A DNA stretch of 64,000 nucleotides from Ulvibacter litoralis (GCF_900102055.1 NZ_FNBA01000005.1:62001-126000); one strand, 5' to 3'; numbered from the stretch's first letter, positions 1-9,462 are shown. The notes: generated from the sequence alone by a model not told the origin. A program made the numbers and translations.

Positions 1-278
1 TTTTCTGTGATTTGACCGGAAACAGTGAAAGGTTGTTCCACAATATCTGTATATCCTAAACTTTGATAGCGAGAAATAATCCAGTCTTTCGCGTTGTCTA
101 TAGCGGCAGTGCCAGGCTCTTTAACTCCGAAGTCTACAAAACTGATAAGATCATCTTCTATATTTGAAACAGAAACATTTGTAACAATCCCGTCATAAAA
201 AGGAGTGAAAACTTGGGCGCTTAAAGAAAAAGTGCCTAAAAATAAGATGAGGGATGTAATGCGAGCTAGATAGGTCAT
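1..278 (-). CDS. Secreted M28-type peptidase, N-terminal fragment (runs off left edge)
   Basis: The frame is open from an ATG at 278 down to base 1, giving 92 residues before the window ends. Residues 1-22 look like a signal peptide (hydrophobic ITSLILFLGTFSLSAQ, cleavage after SAQ). The following segment, with GTAAIDNAKDWIISRYQSLG, resembles the start of flavobacterial M28 zinc exopeptidases that carry a T9SS tail, where a short prodomain precedes the metal site. The metal-binding region lies outside the window, so the family call is a recognition of the N-terminus only. It sits 65 bases downstream of recG on the same strand. A TAATTTCG box about 20 bases before the start could be its own promoter. 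Confidence 0.6.
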   Translation of the reverse strand, partial: MTYLARITSLILFLGTFSLSAQVFTPFYDGIVTNVSVSNIEDDLISFVDFGVKEPGTAAIDNAKDWIISRYQSLGYTDIVEQPFTVSGQITE

Positions 279-343
279 GTGGGAATATTTTTTGCGAAAT
301 TACTGTTTTTTTTCTTCTGAAAAGGTGTCGTAATGAATTCAGT

Positions 344-2461
344 TTATGAAATGTAATTCCAAATGTTTCTATATTTTACCAATTGTGCAAATGTTTTTTT
401 TATGGGTATGTTTTCTTCGGAAGCCAAATTAGGGTCGGCTTTTAAGGTTTGCATGGCGTAGCTTCGAGCGATTTTAAGTATTTCTGAATCTTTGATAATG
501 TCGGCAATGCGTAAATTTAGTACGCCGCTTTGTTGGGTTCCCATTAAATCTCCAGGTCCTCGTAGTTTTAAATCAACTTCGGCAATTTCGAAACCGTCAC
601 TAGTACGAACCATTGTTTCTAATCTTGTTTTTGCGTCTTGAGAAAGTTTGTGACTCGTCATTAAAATACAATAACTCTGTTCGGCACCGCGACCAACACG
701 TCCTCTTAATTGGTGTAATTGAGACAGACCAAAACGTTCGGCACTTTCAATAATCATCACACTGGCATTGGGAACATTTACCCCAACTTCGATCACAGTT
801 GTAGCGACCATAATTTGTGTTTCGCCTTTAATAAAGCGATTCATTTCATATTCTTTATCGGCGGGTTTCATTTGTCCGTGGACAATAGAAATTTGATAAT
901 TTGGACCAGGTCCGTGTGGTGGAAATTCGCGAACAATACTTTCGTATCCATCCATTAAATCTTTGTAATCTAAAGCTTCACTTTCTTGTATTAAAGGGTA
1001 GACAATATAGATCTGTCTGCCCTTCGCAATTTCGTCTCTAATAAACCTAAAAACCTTGAGTCTATTTGAGTCAAATCTGTGTACTGTTTTGATGTCTTTT
1101 CTGCCAGGCGGAAGCTCATCAATTACGCTAATATCTAAGTCGCCATAAACGCTCATGGCAAGTGTTCTTGGAATGGGAGTTGCGGTCATTACAAGTACGT
1201 GCGGAGGATATTCGTTTTTATGCCAAAGCTTGCTTCGTTGCGCCACGCCAAAACGATGTTGCTCATCAATAATTGCGAGTCCTAAGTTTGAAAATTTTAC
1301 CTTATCTTCGAGCAGCGCATGTGTGCCTATTAAGATGTTTAAAGAGCCATTTTCAAGGTTTTTATGGATTTCTCTTCTCTTTGAAGCTTTGGTTGAACCT
1401 GTTAAAAGTGAAATACTGGTGTTCAGTTCTTTGCATAATTCTAATAACCCATTATAGTGTTGTACTGACAAAATTTCAGTCGGAGCCATTAAACAGGCTT
1501 GAAAACCGTTGTCAAGGGCTATTAACATTGCTAATAGCGCTACAATTGTCTTTCCACTTCCCACATCTCCTTGTAATAAACGATTCATTTGTGCATTACT
1601 GCCTAAATCATTGCGAATTTCTTTAACAACACGTTTTTGAGCGTTGGTTAATTCGAACGGTAAATGCTCTTTGTAGAACGTGCTAAAGTTATCCCCTATT
1701 TGAGTAAAGGGGTAGCCTTTAATTTTAGATTTGTGAACAAGGTTTTTGCGAATTAATTGCAACTGAATATAGAACAATTCTTCAAACTTTAAACGGTACT
1801 GAGCACGTGCTAAAAGTTCTTGGTTTTTTGGAAAATGAACATTGAAAAGAGCCTCACTTTTTGAGAGCAATTTTAACTGTTCTAAAAGCGGTTTTGAAAG
1901 GCTCTCCGTGAAGCCGTTTTTGGTCTCTGAAAAGAGCTGTTGCATGAGCCCGTTTACCACTCGATTTGTGATGCCACTATTGGTTAATTTTTCGGTTGAT
2001 GGATATACAGGTTGCATCGCAGATCGGATACTTTTTTCGTGTGTTTCTAACAGCTCCATTTCTGGATGTGGCATCGAAAAAGTTCCATTAAACCAGTTTG
2101 TTTTTCCGAAGATAACATAAGGCGTATTTAGCTTTAAATTTTCTCGAATCCATTTATGACCTCGAAACCAAACCAATTCCATTTTGCCTGTTTCATCGAT
2201 AAAAGTAGCGACCAATCGCTTGCCTCTTTTCTGTTCAACAGTTTTAATATTTATAATTTTCCCTACTATTTGAACTTCCGAACTTGTTCGTTGTAGCCGT
2301 CCAATTTTATAGTATTGAGTTCGGTCTAAATATCGATTCGGAAATAGATTCAGTAAATCTTGATAGGTATGAATTCCAAGCTCCTTTTTAAGAAGTGTGG
2401 CTCTATTTGGCCCAACACCTTTTAAATAATCTATTGGAGTTTGTAAAAAAGAAGAATTCAT
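344..2461 (-). CDS. recG: ATP-dependent DNA helicase RecG
   Basis: RecG remodels stalled replication forks and branched recombination intermediates using ATP. The 705-residue length is normal for the family. An N-terminal wedge/OB-fold region (about residues 1-230) holds the helix-hairpin-helix-like YLKGVGPNRATLLKKELGI segment. The Walker A motif GDVGSGKT lies near residue 300, the DEQHRFG box typical of RecG near residue 400, and helicase C motifs follow (TTVIEVGVNVPNA, then QLRGRVGRG). The ATG start at 2461 matches the usual N-terminus. It is transcribed away from the secreted protein gene at 2559, with 97 bases between the two starts. No domain is missing and I see no frameshift. Confidence 0.97.
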   Translation of the reverse strand: MNSSFLQTPIDYLKGVGPNRATLLKKELGIHTYQDLLNLFPNRYLDRTQYYKIGRLQRTSSEVQIVGKIINIKTVEQKRGKRLVATFIDETGKMELVWFRGHKWIRENLKLNTPYVIFGKTNWFNGTFSMPHPEMELLETHEKSIRSAMQPVYPSTEKLTNSGITNRVVNGLMQQLFSETKNGFTESLSKPLLEQLKLLSKSEALFNVHFPKNQELLARAQYRLKFEELFYIQLQLIRKNLVHKSKIKGYPFTQIGDNFSTFYKEHLPFELTNAQKRVVKEIRNDLGSNAQMNRLLQGDVGSGKTIVALLAMLIALDNGFQACLMAPTEILSVQHYNGLLELCKELNTSISLLTGSTKASKRREIHKNLENGSLNILIGTHALLEDKVKFSNLGLAIIDEQHRFGVAQRSKLWHKNEYPPHVLVMTATPIPRTLAMSVYGDLDISVIDELPPGRKDIKTVHRFDSNRLKVFRFIRDEIAKGRQIYIVYPLIQESEALDYKDLMDGYESIVREFPPHGPGPNYQISIVHGQMKPADKEYEMNRFIKGETQIMVATTVIEVGVNVPNASVMIIESAERFGLSQLHQLRGRVGRGAEQSYCILMTSHKLSQDAKTRLETMVRTSDGFEIAEVDLKLRGPGDLMGTQQSGVLNLRIADIIKDSEILKIARSYAMQTLKADPNLASEENIPIKKTFAQLVKYRNIWNYIS

Positions 2462-2516
2462 AAAAGGGTAGTTTGCTTTAAAAGAACTATTTTAGAGTAA
2501 GATGTATTTTAATTAA

Positions 2517-2524
2517 TATATTTG
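2517..2524 (+). promoter_or_regulatory. Bacteroidota-type -7 box for the PNGase F-like gene
   Basis: TATATTTG matches the TAnnTTTG box used by the primary sigma factor of Bacteroidota. It lies 34 bases before the ATG at 2559, leaving a short leader. A -33 TTTG is not clear (TTTA at about the right spacing), so this is a partial match. Confidence 0.45.
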
Positions 2525-2558
2525 ATTGTAATCAACTGCTAATTTAAACATATTTAGA

Positions 2559-4139
2559 ATGAAAAAACCTTACTTTTTAATAGCATTATTGCTATGCTTA
2601 CCAATTTTTGCTTCTGAGATAGACTGTATGGCTCTTCCTGAAGTAACCACACGACTCACTGACGATTTTTCGTTAGAGATGCCAGAATTAAGAGCCTATC
2701 CAATTTATGTGAATGCTACCGTAGAGGCTCCAGATGAAATGCAGGAAGTGACTATCGATATTGATGGTACTGTGTACACTGCTGAAGCACAAGACGGATT
2801 TTACTATTATTTATGGACACCCTCATCGTATGGAAGTCACGATGTTGAAATTAAAGCAATAGCACTGAGTGGTGAAGAAACGGTTATAAATAGAACGGTC
2901 TCTGTGGTAGATGCAGCAGTTTCGCAAACCGTAACTAGCTTGCAAGATGTTGTTATAGAATTTAATGGAGAGAATAGCCGTTGGTTCTATGGAACCTATA
3001 CGTTCCCACAGTTTGTGGGTGCCTACAACGATATTAATGCTTCTCTAGAAGTTGAATGCCCAAGTGTAACTGGAGGTTGCGACGATTGGGATCGTTGGGC
3101 GCATATCGATATTAAGGCACCCGACGGGAATTGGGTTCAGTTAATTCGCTATATCACACCTTACGGAGTAGGATGTAATCACGAATTAAACGTAACCGAT
3201 TATATGTCATTGTTACAAGGAGAAGTTGAGTTAAGAGTGTTTATCGATACTTGGGGAACCGGTGGATGGCAATTAACACTTGATTTTGATTATACCCAAG
3301 GAGCGCCAGAATATGCGTATAGCGATGTTGTGGAGCTTTGGGATGATAGTTATAATTTTGGAGACTTATCCAATTTACAGCCTGTACCAACGTACAACGC
3401 AAACATTTCTGATCTTGTTTCTGAATCACATTTAAGAATTTCTACTACTGGACATGGTTGGGGAGCTAACAATACGTCAAATGCGGCCGAATTTTTTAAC
3501 GCAACGCATTTTATCGATGTGGATACCGAAGAAACTTTTTCACAACATTTGTGGAATGACTGTAATCCTAATCCAGATGGATGTACAGGACAACAAGGAA
3601 CTTGGGCATACAATAGAGCAGGATGGTGCCCCGGAGCTATTGCGCCACCTAATACTTACGATCTTACACCCTACATTGGAACAAGTGTCGATTTAGATTA
3701 CCGTTTTCACCCTGGATATATAGACAATTGTCATCCTAATAATCCAAGTTGTATTACAGGAACAACTTGTGCAGATTGTAACGATGGGTATAATCCAGTG
3801 TATTATGTGGATACTCATATTATCAATAAAAGTAACAATCCGATGATATATGGAGGTGTTTTAAGCCTTCCTAGTGTGGATAATACACAAATTTACGACG
3901 TAGCGGTTTTTCCTAATCCTTCAAATGGGTTGGTGCATATTCAATCAAAATATCCTGAAGCGAGTACGCGTTTAACCGTGAATACCATTGACGGGAAATT
4001 GGTAAAAGCTTTTTATTTCAATTCGGCTTCCGAGTTAAATAGCTATACCTTCGATTTTTCTAGTCTTTCAAAAGGGATGTATTTTATCAATCTTGAAAAC
4101 GCTTACGGAACAGGTGTTAAAAGATTTATCTTAGAGTAA
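2559..4139 (+). CDS. PNGase F-like secreted protein with T9SS sorting domain
   Basis: The 526-residue protein begins with a signal peptide (MKKPYFLIALLLCLPIFAS). Residues about 45-115 look like a small Ig-like beta domain. Residues about 130-430 resemble the paired jelly-roll domains of peptide-N-glycosidase F: the pieces WDRWAHIDI, IRYITPYGVG and VFIDTWGTGGW are typical, and the region is rich in Cys and Trp. Residues about 447-526 are a T9SS type A sorting domain (VAVFPNPSNGLVHIQ through FILE), so the protein is exported to the cell surface or medium. By family it may release N-glycans from glycoproteins, but I cannot confirm the catalytic acidic residues, and related proteins without known activity are common. 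A terminator follows at 4161. Confidence 0.7.
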   Translation: MKKPYFLIALLLCLPIFASEIDCMALPEVTTRLTDDFSLEMPELRAYPIYVNATVEAPDEMQEVTIDIDGTVYTAEAQDGFYYYLWTPSSYGSHDVEIKAIALSGEETVINRTVSVVDAAVSQTVTSLQDVVIEFNGENSRWFYGTYTFPQFVGAYNDINASLEVECPSVTGGCDDWDRWAHIDIKAPDGNWVQLIRYITPYGVGCNHELNVTDYMSLLQGEVELRVFIDTWGTGGWQLTLDFDYTQGAPEYAYSDVVELWDDSYNFGDLSNLQPVPTYNANISDLVSESHLRISTTGHGWGANNTSNAAEFFNATHFIDVDTEETFSQHLWNDCNPNPDGCTGQQGTWAYNRAGWCPGAIAPPNTYDLTPYIGTSVDLDYRFHPGYIDNCHPNNPSCITGTTCADCNDGYNPVYYVDTHIINKSNNPMIYGGVLSLPSVDNTQIYDVAVFPNPSNGLVHIQSKYPEASTRLTVNTIDGKLVKAFYFNSASELNSYTFDFSSLSKGMYFINLENAYGTGVKRFILE

Positions 4140-4160
4140 ATAGCATTCGGTAATACTTTT

Positions 4161-4200
4161 AAAAAGGTTATTTTTGGGATACCAAGAATAACCTTTTTTT
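4161..4200 (+). terminator. Intrinsic terminator hairpin ending one base before the next start
   Basis: AAAAAGGTTATT pairs with AATAACCTTTTT across a loop that itself has a TTGG/CCAA pair, followed by a T run. It should end the transcript of the PNGase F-like gene. The next annotated ATG is at 4202, so the hairpin would lie in the leader of that gene if a promoter is upstream. Confidence 0.75.
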
Positions 4201-4201
4201 A

Positions 4202-6301
4202 ATGCTAATTCTGAAAAACCACATCGTGATCGCTCGTACTTCTAAACTTTCATTGTTTCTTCTTGTCTTTTTAAGCGTGATACATCTTGGAAATGCCCAA
4301 CAGACAGCGCTAGTAGATTTTTTGAAGGTCAATACTCAAATAACACCAAATGCTTCGGAAAGTTCCGTAAAGGGATCAGCTTCGTACACATTTAGAATCC
4401 TTCAGGATACAGATTCAATTTACCTAGATGCTGTAAAAATGAAAGTAACTAACGTCGCATTAGATGGTATAAAACTAAAAGTGACCGACGATAAAATATG
4501 GTTGAAGCATCCGTTTAAAGCGGGTAAAGAATACACCACACTTTTTTCTTTTGAAGCCACCCCCAAACAAACACTTTATTTTACCGGAAATCAAATTTGG
4601 ACTCAAGGACAAGGGAAATACACTTCACATTGGTTGCCGAGTATTGATGATGTAAATGATAAAATGGAATTTGACATCACCATTGTTGCAGCTCCATCCA
4701 AAACAGTAATTGCTAACGGTAAATTGCTTTTTGTGACGAAAAAAGAAACTAGCAATCAATGGCATTGGGATATGGAGCGTCCGATGGCGAGTTACTTAGT
4801 GGCATTTGCCATTGGCGATTTTGAAAAGCAAGAAATAACGTCAAATTCCGGAATTCCGATAGAGTTGTATTACGAGCCTAAAGATTCCTTGAAAGTAGAG
4901 CCTACCTATCGTTATACAAAACAGATTTTCGACTTTTTAGAAGCTGAAATAGGTGTTCCGTATCCGTGGCAAAATTACAAACAAGTACCTGTGCGTGATT
5001 TTTTATACGCGGGAATGGAAAATACGACCGCTACTTTTTTTTCTGAAGCGTTTGTAAATGATTCTATTGGATTTACAGATCGTAACTATGTAAATGTAAA
5101 TGCGCATGAGTTGGCGCATCAATGGTTTGGAAACTTAGTTACTGAAACTGAAAGTATGCACCATTGGTTACAAGAAGGCTTTGCAACGTATTATGCGTTG
5201 TTGGCTGAAAGAGAAGTATTCGGAGACGATTATTATTACTGGAAACTATACCAATCGGCAGAGCAACTAAAAGCACTTAGTGATGAAGGGAAAGGAGAAT
5301 CACTGTTAAATCCGAAAGCAAGTTCATTAACCTTTTATGAAAAAGGAGCTTGGGCATTGCATATTTTAAAGGAACAAATAGGAGAGGAGGCTTTCAATAA
5401 GGCGATTAAAAATTACTTGGAAAAATATCGTTTTAAAAATGTGACCACTCCAAATTTTTTAGCAGAAGTGAAAGCAGTGTCGAGACAAAATATAGAACAA
5501 TTTGAAATTGACTGGCTGCAACAAACAGCGTTTAAAGCTGAACAAGCCTATCAATCACTTCGGAAGTCTCTATTTATTACGAACTATTTTAAACTTGCCG
5601 CCTTAAAAGGAACTCCTTTTGAAGATAAACTCCTTCAGTTGGATGAGGCGCTTACGTTTCCGAATGATTATATAGGGCAAGAAGCCATTTATCAATTGAT
5701 AGATGAACCTATTTCTGAAACCCTTCCGTATTACAAAAAAGGCTTCGAGAGTAACAATGTGTATGTGCGTCAAACCATAGCGTTGACCTCTGAGAACTTT
5801 CCGAAGCAATTGCAAAAAGAATACGAATCGTTACTGAAAGATGACTCATACGTGACGAAAGAAGCGGCTTTATACGGACTTTGGACTAATTTTCCAGAGA
5901 ACAGAAAAGAATATTTAGACGCTACGGAAGGGGTTATTGGTTTTCAAAATAAAAACATACGACAGTTGTGGTTGGTGCTTGCCTTGGTGGATGCTAATTA
6001 CAAGCCAGAACAGTCTAACGAATTTTTAACTGAATTAAAAAATTATACCTCTGATGACTATAGTTTTGAGGTGCGTGAAGTCGCATTTGGCTACATTCAA
6101 GAGCTTCGTTTGTGGGATGAGGCTACATTGCATACTCTTGTAAACGCAGCAACACATCATTCGTGGCGTTTCAGAAAATTCGCAAGAAGTGTGTTTGATT
6201 CGGTAGTAGAAAATGAAACATATCAATCTCTTATTTTGAAACAAATCGACTCGTTTTCAGAAAAGGAAAAGAACTATATTCAAACAAAATTGAAAGAGTA
6301 A
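4202..6301 (+). CDS. M1 family metallo-aminopeptidase, exported
   Basis: A zinc aminopeptidase that removes N-terminal residues from peptides. The zinc site is complete: H302-E303-L-A-H306 with the third ligand E325 in WLQEGFA, and the exopeptidase motif is the variant AGMENT near residue 271. A signal peptide (about residues 14-33, ending GNAQ) points to the periplasm or outside. At 699 residues it is shorter than the 850-residue PepN type and matches the Bacteroidota M1 subgroup with a C-terminal helical repeat region. The ATG at 4202 directly follows a terminator; a GTG at 4226 (then IARTSKLSLFLLVFL) is a credible alternative start. Its stop overlaps the next ATG by one base (TAATG). Confidence 0.93.
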   Translation: MLILKNHIVIARTSKLSLFLLVFLSVIHLGNAQQTALVDFLKVNTQITPNASESSVKGSASYTFRILQDTDSIYLDAVKMKVTNVALDGIKLKVTDDKIWLKHPFKAGKEYTTLFSFEATPKQTLYFTGNQIWTQGQGKYTSHWLPSIDDVNDKMEFDITIVAAPSKTVIANGKLLFVTKKETSNQWHWDMERPMASYLVAFAIGDFEKQEITSNSGIPIELYYEPKDSLKVEPTYRYTKQIFDFLEAEIGVPYPWQNYKQVPVRDFLYAGMENTTATFFSEAFVNDSIGFTDRNYVNVNAHELAHQWFGNLVTETESMHHWLQEGFATYYALLAEREVFGDDYYYWKLYQSAEQLKALSDEGKGESLLNPKASSLTFYEKGAWALHILKEQIGEEAFNKAIKNYLEKYRFKNVTTPNFLAEVKAVSRQNIEQFEIDWLQQTAFKAEQAYQSLRKSLFITNYFKLAALKGTPFEDKLLQLDEALTFPNDYIGQEAIYQLIDEPISETLPYYKKGFESNNVYVRQTIALTSENFPKQLQKEYESLLKDDSYVTKEAALYGLWTNFPENRKEYLDATEGVIGFQNKNIRQLWLVLALVDANYKPEQSNEFLTELKNYTSDDYSFEVREVAFGYIQELRLWDEATLHTLVNAATHHSWRFRKFARSVFDSVVENETYQSLILKQIDSFSEKEKNYIQTKLKE

Positions 6302-7215
6302 TGAGAGCATTAGTGATTTCAGGTGGTGGGAGTAAAGGAGCCTTCGCAGGGGGTGTGGCGCAGTATTTAATGGATGAGCAGAACCATACATACGACCTAT
6401 TTGTGGGGACATCGACAGGGAGTTTGTTGATTTCACATTTGGCACTGAACAAGGTTGAAAAAATTAAGGAAATCTATACTTCCGTAAATCAAAATAGTAT
6501 TTTTAGTATTCGTCCGTTTCGCGTTAAGAAAACAAAATACGGGGGAAAAGAGATTGGAATTGACCATATGGCGGTACTTCGTAATTTTTTACGCGGAAGT
6601 AAAACCTTTGGTGAGAGTCATAATTTGCGAAAGCTTATAAAGAATGTATTTACAGAACTTGAATTTAATCAATTAAAAGCTTCGGAAAAAGAGGTGGTGG
6701 TTACGGTGTCTAACCTGTCTTTAAATCAGGTAGAGTATAAGAGTATCAATGATTTTAGCTATGATGATTTCTGCGATTGGATTTGGATTTCGTGTAATTA
6801 TGTTCCTTTTATGAGTTTGGTAACCAAAAATAATTGCGAGTATGCAGATGGTGGTTTTGGAAGCATGGTACCTATTGAAGAAGCTATAAAGAGAGGGGCT
6901 ACCACGGTAGATGTAATTGTATTAGAAACTGAAGTAGCGTATTATAATAAATTGCCTTCGCGCAATGTATTTTCTTTATTGACCAATTTGCATGAATTTA
7001 TGTTGGATCGAGTTGAAAAACATAACATTCGAATAGGGAAGTTTGTTGCTGTAAATAACGATGCAATTATAAACCTATACTACACACCAACGGTACTCAC
7101 AACAAATTCATTAGTTTTTGATAAAAAATTAATGTTGAAGTGGTGGGAAAGTGGTTTTAACTATGCTAAAGAGAAAAATATGGAGGTCAATGAGATAAAG
7201 GGCGAAACGACTTAA
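6301..7215 (+). CDS. Patatin-like phospholipase family protein
   Basis: A cytosolic-looking serine lipid acyl hydrolase of 304 residues. The oxyanion-hole motif GGGSKGAFAGG spans residues 8-18, the nucleophile elbow is G36-T-S38-T-G40, and the catalytic Asp is in D183-G-G185, giving a complete Ser-Asp dyad. No signal peptide is visible. The substrate (phospholipid or other acyl ester) cannot be read from the sequence. Its ATG overlaps the stop of the M1 peptidase, so the two are very likely co-transcribed and translationally coupled. At the 3' end it runs tail-to-tail into the opposite-strand gene with the stop codons overlapping (7212-7215), leaving no room for a separate terminator. Confidence 0.92.
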   Translation: MRALVISGGGSKGAFAGGVAQYLMDEQNHTYDLFVGTSTGSLLISHLALNKVEKIKEIYTSVNQNSIFSIRPFRVKKTKYGGKEIGIDHMAVLRNFLRGSKTFGESHNLRKLIKNVFTELEFNQLKASEKEVVVTVSNLSLNQVEYKSINDFSYDDFCDWIWISCNYVPFMSLVTKNNCEYADGGFGSMVPIEEAIKRGATTVDVIVLETEVAYYNKLPSRNVFSLLTNLHEFMLDRVEKHNIRIGKFVAVNNDAIINLYYTPTVLTTNSLVFDKKLMLKWWESGFNYAKEKNMEVNEIKGETT

Positions 7216-7736
7216 AACATCTCACTTACTTCTTTTCGAACGTATACCAATGCTTTTTGAGAGGGTGTTACTTCTTCCATAAAATTACGCAATAACCATT
7301 CGCGCATGGCATCGGCATCTTGCTCTTTTTCGTGCATGGCACCTTGTCTAATGATATGGATAGTTGCATTTTTAGCAGCATTTACAAGATTCCAACACTC
7401 TTGTGATACATAGATTTGTTGTGAAAGGTTATGGTCAAATTCTTGTTCTATATTCCGAATTAATAATTCTTCATATTTTGAAACTTCATCTGAGAAAGGC
7501 TTTACACGAATCAATAATTTATTCGGATCCATGCGTTCCAAAAACAAGGTAATGCGTTCGTACGCTTGTAGGCGCATCGGCATTAGCTTGTTTTGTGCTT
7601 CTTTTTGAATTAAGTAGCGTCTTCTTCCTTCTTCATTTGCAGTGTGTCCTTTAAAAAAGAAATAGGAAACCAAACCAACAACAATGGCAGGTAATAGGTA
7701 AGCAAAATAGCTAATGATTTGAGTTGTTTCTTCCAT
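7212..7736 (-). CDS. Small membrane-anchored protein of unknown function
   Basis: 174 residues with one N-terminal transmembrane helix (about residues 8-28, ISYFAYLLPAIVVGLVSYFFF) followed by a soluble, charged alpha-helical region. The family is conserved in flavobacteria and I believe it is catalogued as a domain of unknown function (possibly DUF7935), but I cannot verify that. No catalytic motif is visible. The stop overlaps the stop of the patatin-like gene by four bases on the opposite strand. It lies downstream of the FMN glutamate-synthase-like gene on the same strand with a 92-base gap, so co-transcription is possible. Confidence 0.75.
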   Translation of the reverse strand: MEETTQIISYFAYLLPAIVVGLVSYFFFKGHTANEEGRRRYLIQKEAQNKLMPMRLQAYERITLFLERMDPNKLLIRVKPFSDEVSKYEELLIRNIEQEFDHNLSQQIYVSQECWNLVNAAKNATIHIIRQGAMHEKEQDADAMREWLLRNFMEEVTPSQKALVYVRKEVSEMF

Positions 7737-7828
7737 AGAAAATAATATTGGGTCACAAACGTACCAAAATTTAGGGTGTTTACAAACAAACGTTCACTTT
7801 ATCGAACTAGTATTTTAAACTTGTTTTT

Positions 7829-9373
7829 TTAGTTTTTTCCTCCTAAATACGGACATTCCTGTAACGATTTCATCCCGTTAAAAGGAACCTCCGTTTTATG
7901 ATACATATAGGTTTTGTCTAATTCTTTTGAAAGATTTTGGTCGTCTACATTAATATCTACATCCGACATTTTAAATTGACAAGGATGCTCGTATCCTGCC
8001 GCATGTGTAATTTCTATAAGTTCTTTTCTGAAGGTTTTAAAATACTGCGCCAAACGATCACTTTTTAAAGGAATATCGATTCCATTTTGAAGCCATTTAC
8101 TTTGTGTGGCAATCCCACTAGGACATCGATTGGTATGGCAAATTTGTGCTTGAATACAACCAATACTCATCATTGCTTCTCTTGCAACATTGATACAATC
8201 GGCACCCATTGCAAATGCCATTGCCGCTTTTGCAGGGAAACCTAGCTTACCGCTTCCTATAAAGACAATACGTTCTGTAAGTCCTTTCTTTTTAAACATT
8301 CGGTACAGGTCACTAAAACCATATACCCAAGGCAACGATACGTGATCTGCAAAACTCGGTGGAGCAGCTCCTGTTCCTCCTTCACCGCCATCAACAGTGA
8401 TAAAATCGGGACCTTTCCCTGTGGCAATCATAATATCTGCCAATTCTTCCCATTGTTCTAATTTTCCGATAGCCGCTTTAATACCTACGGGCAATCCAGT
8501 TTTCTCAGCAATGTCTTCAATAAAATCGATAAGTTCTGGGATGTTCGAGAATGCTTTGTGATTTGGTGGAGAAAGGACATCTTTACCAATTTCAACGTGT
8601 CTAACTCGCGCTATTTCCGCAGTAATTTTAGCGCCTGGCAAAACACCACCTTTTCCTGGTTTTGCTCCTTGCGATAATTTTACTTCAATGGCTTTTACAA
8701 AAGGATTTTCTTCAACAAGTTGTACTAGTTTATCCATTGAAAAACCACCATCACCATCTCGAACACCAAAATATCCTGTTCCGAAGTGAAAAATCACATC
8801 ACCCCCATGACTGTGGTAAGGCGATAATCCACCTTCACCTGTATTGTGATATGCTCCGGCTATTTTAACACCTTTATTCAACGATTCTACTGCCTTCGCA
8901 GATAACGAACCAAAACTCATGGCCGATACATTAATGATAGATCCTGGACGATAGGGTTTCCGTCTTTTATTGTATTCGCCCATCACCTTAGCACATGGTA
9001 AAAAAGTTTTGTCTAGGCTGTTGGGATGATTCTTGTCAATTTCATACGGAAGCATCGCGTTATTAATAAAGATATGTTGGTGTGCGTAGATATCTCTATC
9101 GGTACCAAAACCTTCGTAGTTGTTTTCTTTTTTTGCTGAAGCATAAATCCAACCACGTTCAATACGATTAAACGGAAGCTCTTCTCTGTTATTCGCTACA
9201 AAATACTGACGCATTTCAGGACCAATACTTTCAAGCATATAGCGAATGTGTCCTACCAACGGAAAGTTATGGCTTATGGTGTGTTTTTTGTTGAAAAATA
9301 TATCTCTAATAGCAACGAGGGCAAGTACTATAAGAATCCAAGCCCACCAAGGAATTGCTCGTAAAAAATCCAT
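7829..9373 (-). CDS. FMN-binding glutamate synthase-like protein, membrane-anchored
   Basis: The 514-residue protein holds the FMN/2-oxoglutarate-binding barrel of glutamate synthase (residues about 90-470), with GEGGLSPYHSHGGD, IEVKLSQGAKPGKGG and VDGGEGGTGAAPP. Three cysteines spaced C-x5-C-x4-C (about residues 406-417, in CIQAQICHTNRC) match the [3Fe-4S] ligands of GOGAT. It lacks the glutaminase domain, so it is not a complete glutamate synthase. An N-terminal transmembrane helix (IPWWAWILIVLALVAI, residues 7-22) suggests membrane attachment. The family is widespread in bacteria and its physiological reaction is not settled. It is a single gene between the small membrane protein and the M20D hydrolase. 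Confidence 0.88.
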   Translation of the reverse strand: MDFLRAIPWWAWILIVLALVAIRDIFFNKKHTISHNFPLVGHIRYMLESIGPEMRQYFVANNREELPFNRIERGWIYASAKKENNYEGFGTDRDIYAHQHIFINNAMLPYEIDKNHPNSLDKTFLPCAKVMGEYNKRRKPYRPGSIINVSAMSFGSLSAKAVESLNKGVKIAGAYHNTGEGGLSPYHSHGGDVIFHFGTGYFGVRDGDGGFSMDKLVQLVEENPFVKAIEVKLSQGAKPGKGGVLPGAKITAEIARVRHVEIGKDVLSPPNHKAFSNIPELIDFIEDIAEKTGLPVGIKAAIGKLEQWEELADIMIATGKGPDFITVDGGEGGTGAAPPSFADHVSLPWVYGFSDLYRMFKKKGLTERIVFIGSGKLGFPAKAAMAFAMGADCINVAREAMMSIGCIQAQICHTNRCPSGIATQSKWLQNGIDIPLKSDRLAQYFKTFRKELIEITHAAGYEHPCQFKMSDVDINVDDQNLSKELDKTYMYHKTEVPFNGMKSLQECPYLGGKN

Positions 9374-9462
9374 AATCGAAATCGTTTAATTTTAGTATTC
9401 AAATTTAAAGAGTCTTAGTCTCAAAAAAAAGCAGTTCACAATGAAAAAACAGATGGAAGCAG

